Assembly (NCBI RefSeq): GCF_001984195.1
Contig: NZ_MTQN01000012.1
Span: forward strand, 310,001-374,000
From: Kribbella sp. ALI-6-A
Lineage (GTDB): Bacteria; Actinomycetota; Actinomycetes; Propionibacteriales; Kribbellaceae
Direction of reading: 5' to 3'
Length of the DNA stretch: 64,000 bases
Shown here: positions 62,058 through 64,000 of the stretch, piece after piece
Numbering within the stretch: position 1 is the stretch's first letter
Layout of the letters: each line of letters opens with the position of its first letter
The notes under the pieces: generated by a model
Seen by the model: only the letters and a program-made list of their open reading frames with translations
What the model was told of the DNA's origin: nothing
Database searches by the model: none
Translations under genes and position numbers: made by a program

Positions 62058-62673
62058 CGACCGGATCACCCGGATCCCCGCGATCGAGAGCGGCGAGCCG
62101 CTGGTCGACCTGTACGGGCGCGGCGTGCTCGCGCGCGATCGCCAGTTCGTCCGCGAGGGATTGGCGGACCGGCTCGCGATCGCGGACAGCTTCCTGCCGA
62201 CCGGCGTCCGCCTGTACGTCGTGGAGGGTTTGCGGGACCTCGCGCTGCAGCAGCAGATCTACGACGCCTACCGCGCCGAACTGGCCGAGCTCAACCCCGG
62301 CATCCCTGACGACGAGGCACACGTCCTGGCCAGCCGCTTCGTCTCGCCGGTCGAGGTCGCACCGCACGTCGCGGGCGCGGCCGTCGACCTGACCCTGATC
62401 GGCGAGCACGGCCCGTTCGACCTCGGGACGCCGATCGACGCGACGCCGGAGCAGTCCAACGGCGCCTGCTTCTTCGACGCGGCCAACATCAGCCGGGAGG
62501 CGAGAACCAACCGCGCGCTGCTGGCCGACGTACTGACCGCTGCCGGGCTGGTGAACTATCCGACCGAGTGGTGGCACTGGTCGTTCGGCGACCGCTACTG
62601 GGCCTTCACCGAGCACCAGGCGCACGCGATCTACGGACCGGTCGTGCGCCCGGTGCTGTCCACTCACGGCTGA
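62038..62673 (+). CDS. D-Ala-D-Ala dipeptidase (VanX/DdpX family)
   Basis: 211 aa. M15D peptidase motifs: EVAPHVAGAAVDLTLIG (His and Asp zinc ligands) and YPTEWWHWSFGDRYW (catalytic Glu and third ligand His). Hydrolyses D-Ala-D-Ala. In glycopeptide resistance it destroys the normal dipeptide; it may also recycle wall dipeptides. Sits in one operon with racemase and ligase. Overlaps the convergent hydrolase gene by 10 bp. Confidence 0.93.
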   Translation: MPVLLSDDRITRIPAIESGEPLVDLYGRGVLARDRQFVREGLADRLAIADSFLPTGVRLYVVEGLRDLALQQQIYDAYRAELAELNPGIPDDEAHVLASRFVSPVEVAPHVAGAAVDLTLIGEHGPFDLGTPIDATPEQSNGACFFDAANISREARTNRALLADVLTAAGLVNYPTEWWHWSFGDRYWAFTEHQAHAIYGPVVRPVLSTHG

Positions 62674-63515
62674 GCGAGACCGGCCAGGATGTCGACGAGG
62701 TCGGGCCGGTCGAACGGCCCGACGTGCGGTGCGTCGATGCTGCGCACGTCGGTCGGGTTGTCCGGGGTGAGCCGGTCGGCCTCGGCGATGAAGCGGTCCT
62801 GCAGCGCGAGCGGGATCAACCGGTCCTGGGTGAACCGCACGTAGGTCCGGGGAATCCGGCCCCAGGTCTCCGCCCGCCCGCGGCCGTCGGCGAGCGGGAT
62901 CGTGGCGGACTCGTCGGGCTCGAGCCGGTTGAGCAGCCGGCTCACCTCCTCGTCGGTGAAGTCACCGGCCAGGCACTGCCGCACCCCTTCGAAGATCGCC
63001 GGATCGGCGGAGCGCCAGTTGAGCCGCGTGACCCCCAGCACCGCGGGGTCGGCGACGATCGCCGCCTGCACCAGGTGCAGCAGGCTCTCGCTGTTCTCCG
63101 GCGTCTCCAGGTACGCCGTGAGGTTCGGCAGGTCGACGCAGCAGTACGCCGCCATGTACACCACCCGGTCCAGCAGTTCCGGTACGGCGTTCCCGACGCG
63201 GCTCAGGGTGATCCCGCCCTGGCTCGCCCCGGCGAGGATCACCGGACCCTGCCGACGGGCCCGTCGTACGACGTCGACCACCCGCTCGACATAGTCGTCG
63301 ATGGTGAACTTCGCGAGCGGCGAGGGCTCCGTCGCCAGCGCGCCGAGATCCTGCGGGGCCTGGTACGAGCGTGGGTAGAACGCCTCCTCGCCGTGCCCGG
63401 GCAGGTCGAGCGCGACGCTGCGCACACCCCGCAGCGTCAGTTCCCGGACCAGCCCCGCGCACCACAGCGAGGACGAGTTGGTGCCGTGCACAACAATCAC
63501 CGTCGGTGAGGTCAT
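62664..63515 (-). CDS. Alpha/beta hydrolase
   Basis: About 283 aa. VIVVHGTNSSSLWCAGLVRE (oxyanion loop), nucleophile elbow ILAGASQGGITLSRV (GxSxG), and a late DAPHVGPFDRPD with the catalytic His. Resembles plant methylesterase/hydroxynitrile-lyase-type hydrolases. AAGGAG precedes the ATG. Its start overlaps the stop of the upstream GNAT gene by one base (TGATG). Confidence 0.88.
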   Translation of the reverse strand: MTSPTVIVVHGTNSSSLWCAGLVRELTLRGVRSVALDLPGHGEEAFYPRSYQAPQDLGALATEPSPLAKFTIDDYVERVVDVVRRARRQGPVILAGASQGGITLSRVGNAVPELLDRVVYMAAYCCVDLPNLTAYLETPENSESLLHLVQAAIVADPAVLGVTRLNWRSADPAIFEGVRQCLAGDFTDEEVSRLLNRLEPDESATIPLADGRGRAETWGRIPRTYVRFTQDRLIPLALQDRFIAEADRLTPDNPTDVRSIDAPHVGPFDRPDLVDILAGLAQP

Positions 63516-64000
63516 CAGTTGTTCTCCTTCGTTGCCGGGTGCCACATCGGCCACAGCAGCGGGCTGTCCGCCACCTGCACCGGAGCGCCGAGATCTTCGA
63601 ATCCGTGCCGGAGGTAGAGGGCACGGCTGCGCGGCGAGCTCGCCTCCAGGTACGCCGCCACGTTCGCGCGGTCCAGCCGGTGCCGGAGCAGGGTCGACCC
63701 GAGGCCGGCGCCCCGCCGGTCGCCGACCACGCCCATGCAGGACAGGTAGAGGTGTTGCTGCGCCGGCCGCACTCGCGCGAGCGCCTGCCCGAGGGCCCGC
63801 AACCGATCACCGGCCGCCCCGAAGACCGCCTCCAGGTCCACCGCCGGAGCGGAAGCGTCCGTCGCCGCGTTTGTTGCTTTCCACAACGACGCACCCTGGT
63901 TGCCGCCGATCAGGTACGCCTCGGCGGCCGGGTCGGCGAGCTGGAAGTAGTAGAAGCGCGCTTGCAACTGTGCCCGGCCGGCCGGCTCGGGGAAGAGCCA
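63515..64000 (-). CDS. GNAT-family N-acetyltransferase (5' partial at window edge)
   Basis: The frame is open to the right edge (WLFPEPAGRAQLQARFYYF upstream of the first possible start), so the gene is cut. GNAT core: LSCMGVVGDRRGAGLGSTLL and AAYLEASSPRSRALYLRHGF. Co-transcribed with the alpha/beta hydrolase downstream. Confidence 0.85.
   Translation of the reverse strand, partial: WLFPEPAGRAQLQARFYYFQLADPAAEAYLIGGNQGASLWKATNAATDASAPAVDLEAVFGAAGDRLRALGQALARVRPAQQHLYLSCMGVVGDRRGAGLGSTLLRHRLDRANVAAYLEASSPRSRALYLRHGFEDLGAPVQVADSPLLWPMWHPATKENN

Noticed and set aside
59854-62673. Complete vancomycin-resistance cluster
   Set aside because: There is no vanH-type dehydrogenase, no VanR/VanS pair and no VanY here; only racemase, ligase and dipeptidase are seen.

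Overview
This is a high-GC actinomycete chromosome segment. Frequent GTG starts, SigE-type ECF sigma factors, GAF-ANTAR and CGNR proteins, an ABC-F gene with a leader peptide and a tRNA-Lys-anchored island suggest a Nocardioidaceae or Kribbella-like organism. That placement is inference; no marker gene fixes it.

Layout. Positions 1-9112 are ordinary chromosome: a GntR regulator cut by the window edge, a Tat-exported metallo-beta-lactamase-fold protein, a LysR regulator with a beta-lactamase-like serine hydrolase, RidA, arylamine N-acetyltransferase, a flavin reductase, an HTH regulator, a GAF-ANTAR protein and an ECF sigma/zinc anti-sigma pair. They end at tRNA-Lys(TTT).

Positions 9071-32080 are a genomic island of about 23 kb inserted in the anticodon loop and 3' half of that tRNA. 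It is bounded by identical 43-bp repeats and carries a tyrosine integrase fused to a GntR-type winged helix. I see no relaxase, FtsK-type translocase or replication gene. Its cargo looks like phage defence: two giant STAND-type P-loop ATPases with nuclease-like domains at opposite ends, two HEPN proteins (one with six CxxC pairs, one resembling ApeA), small membrane proteins and a probable helicase fragment. The cargo is divided by five dispersed copies of a sequence that, on the minus strand, reads as an integrase arm motif, about 100 bp of spacer, and the 3' half of a tRNA-Thr(CGT). A decayed tRNA-Lys-like junction lies near 24.7-24.85 kb. The island therefore looks like a stack of fossil att-bounded cassettes. 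This is the most unusual signal in the window.

Positions 32081-64000 are chromosome again: secreted proteins, an SDR/TetR divergon with a clear inverted repeat, a copper-radical-oxidase-like secreted protein, two sigma/membrane-protein modules, an HAD hydrolase whose decayed paralogue lies in the island, an ABC-F gene behind a probable attenuator, an ABC exporter, CGNR zinc-finger proteins, an NhaA-DsbA fusion, a second GAF-ANTAR protein, a ROK regulator, and an alanine racemase/D-Ala ligase/VanX-type dipeptidase operon. A GNAT gene is cut by the right edge.
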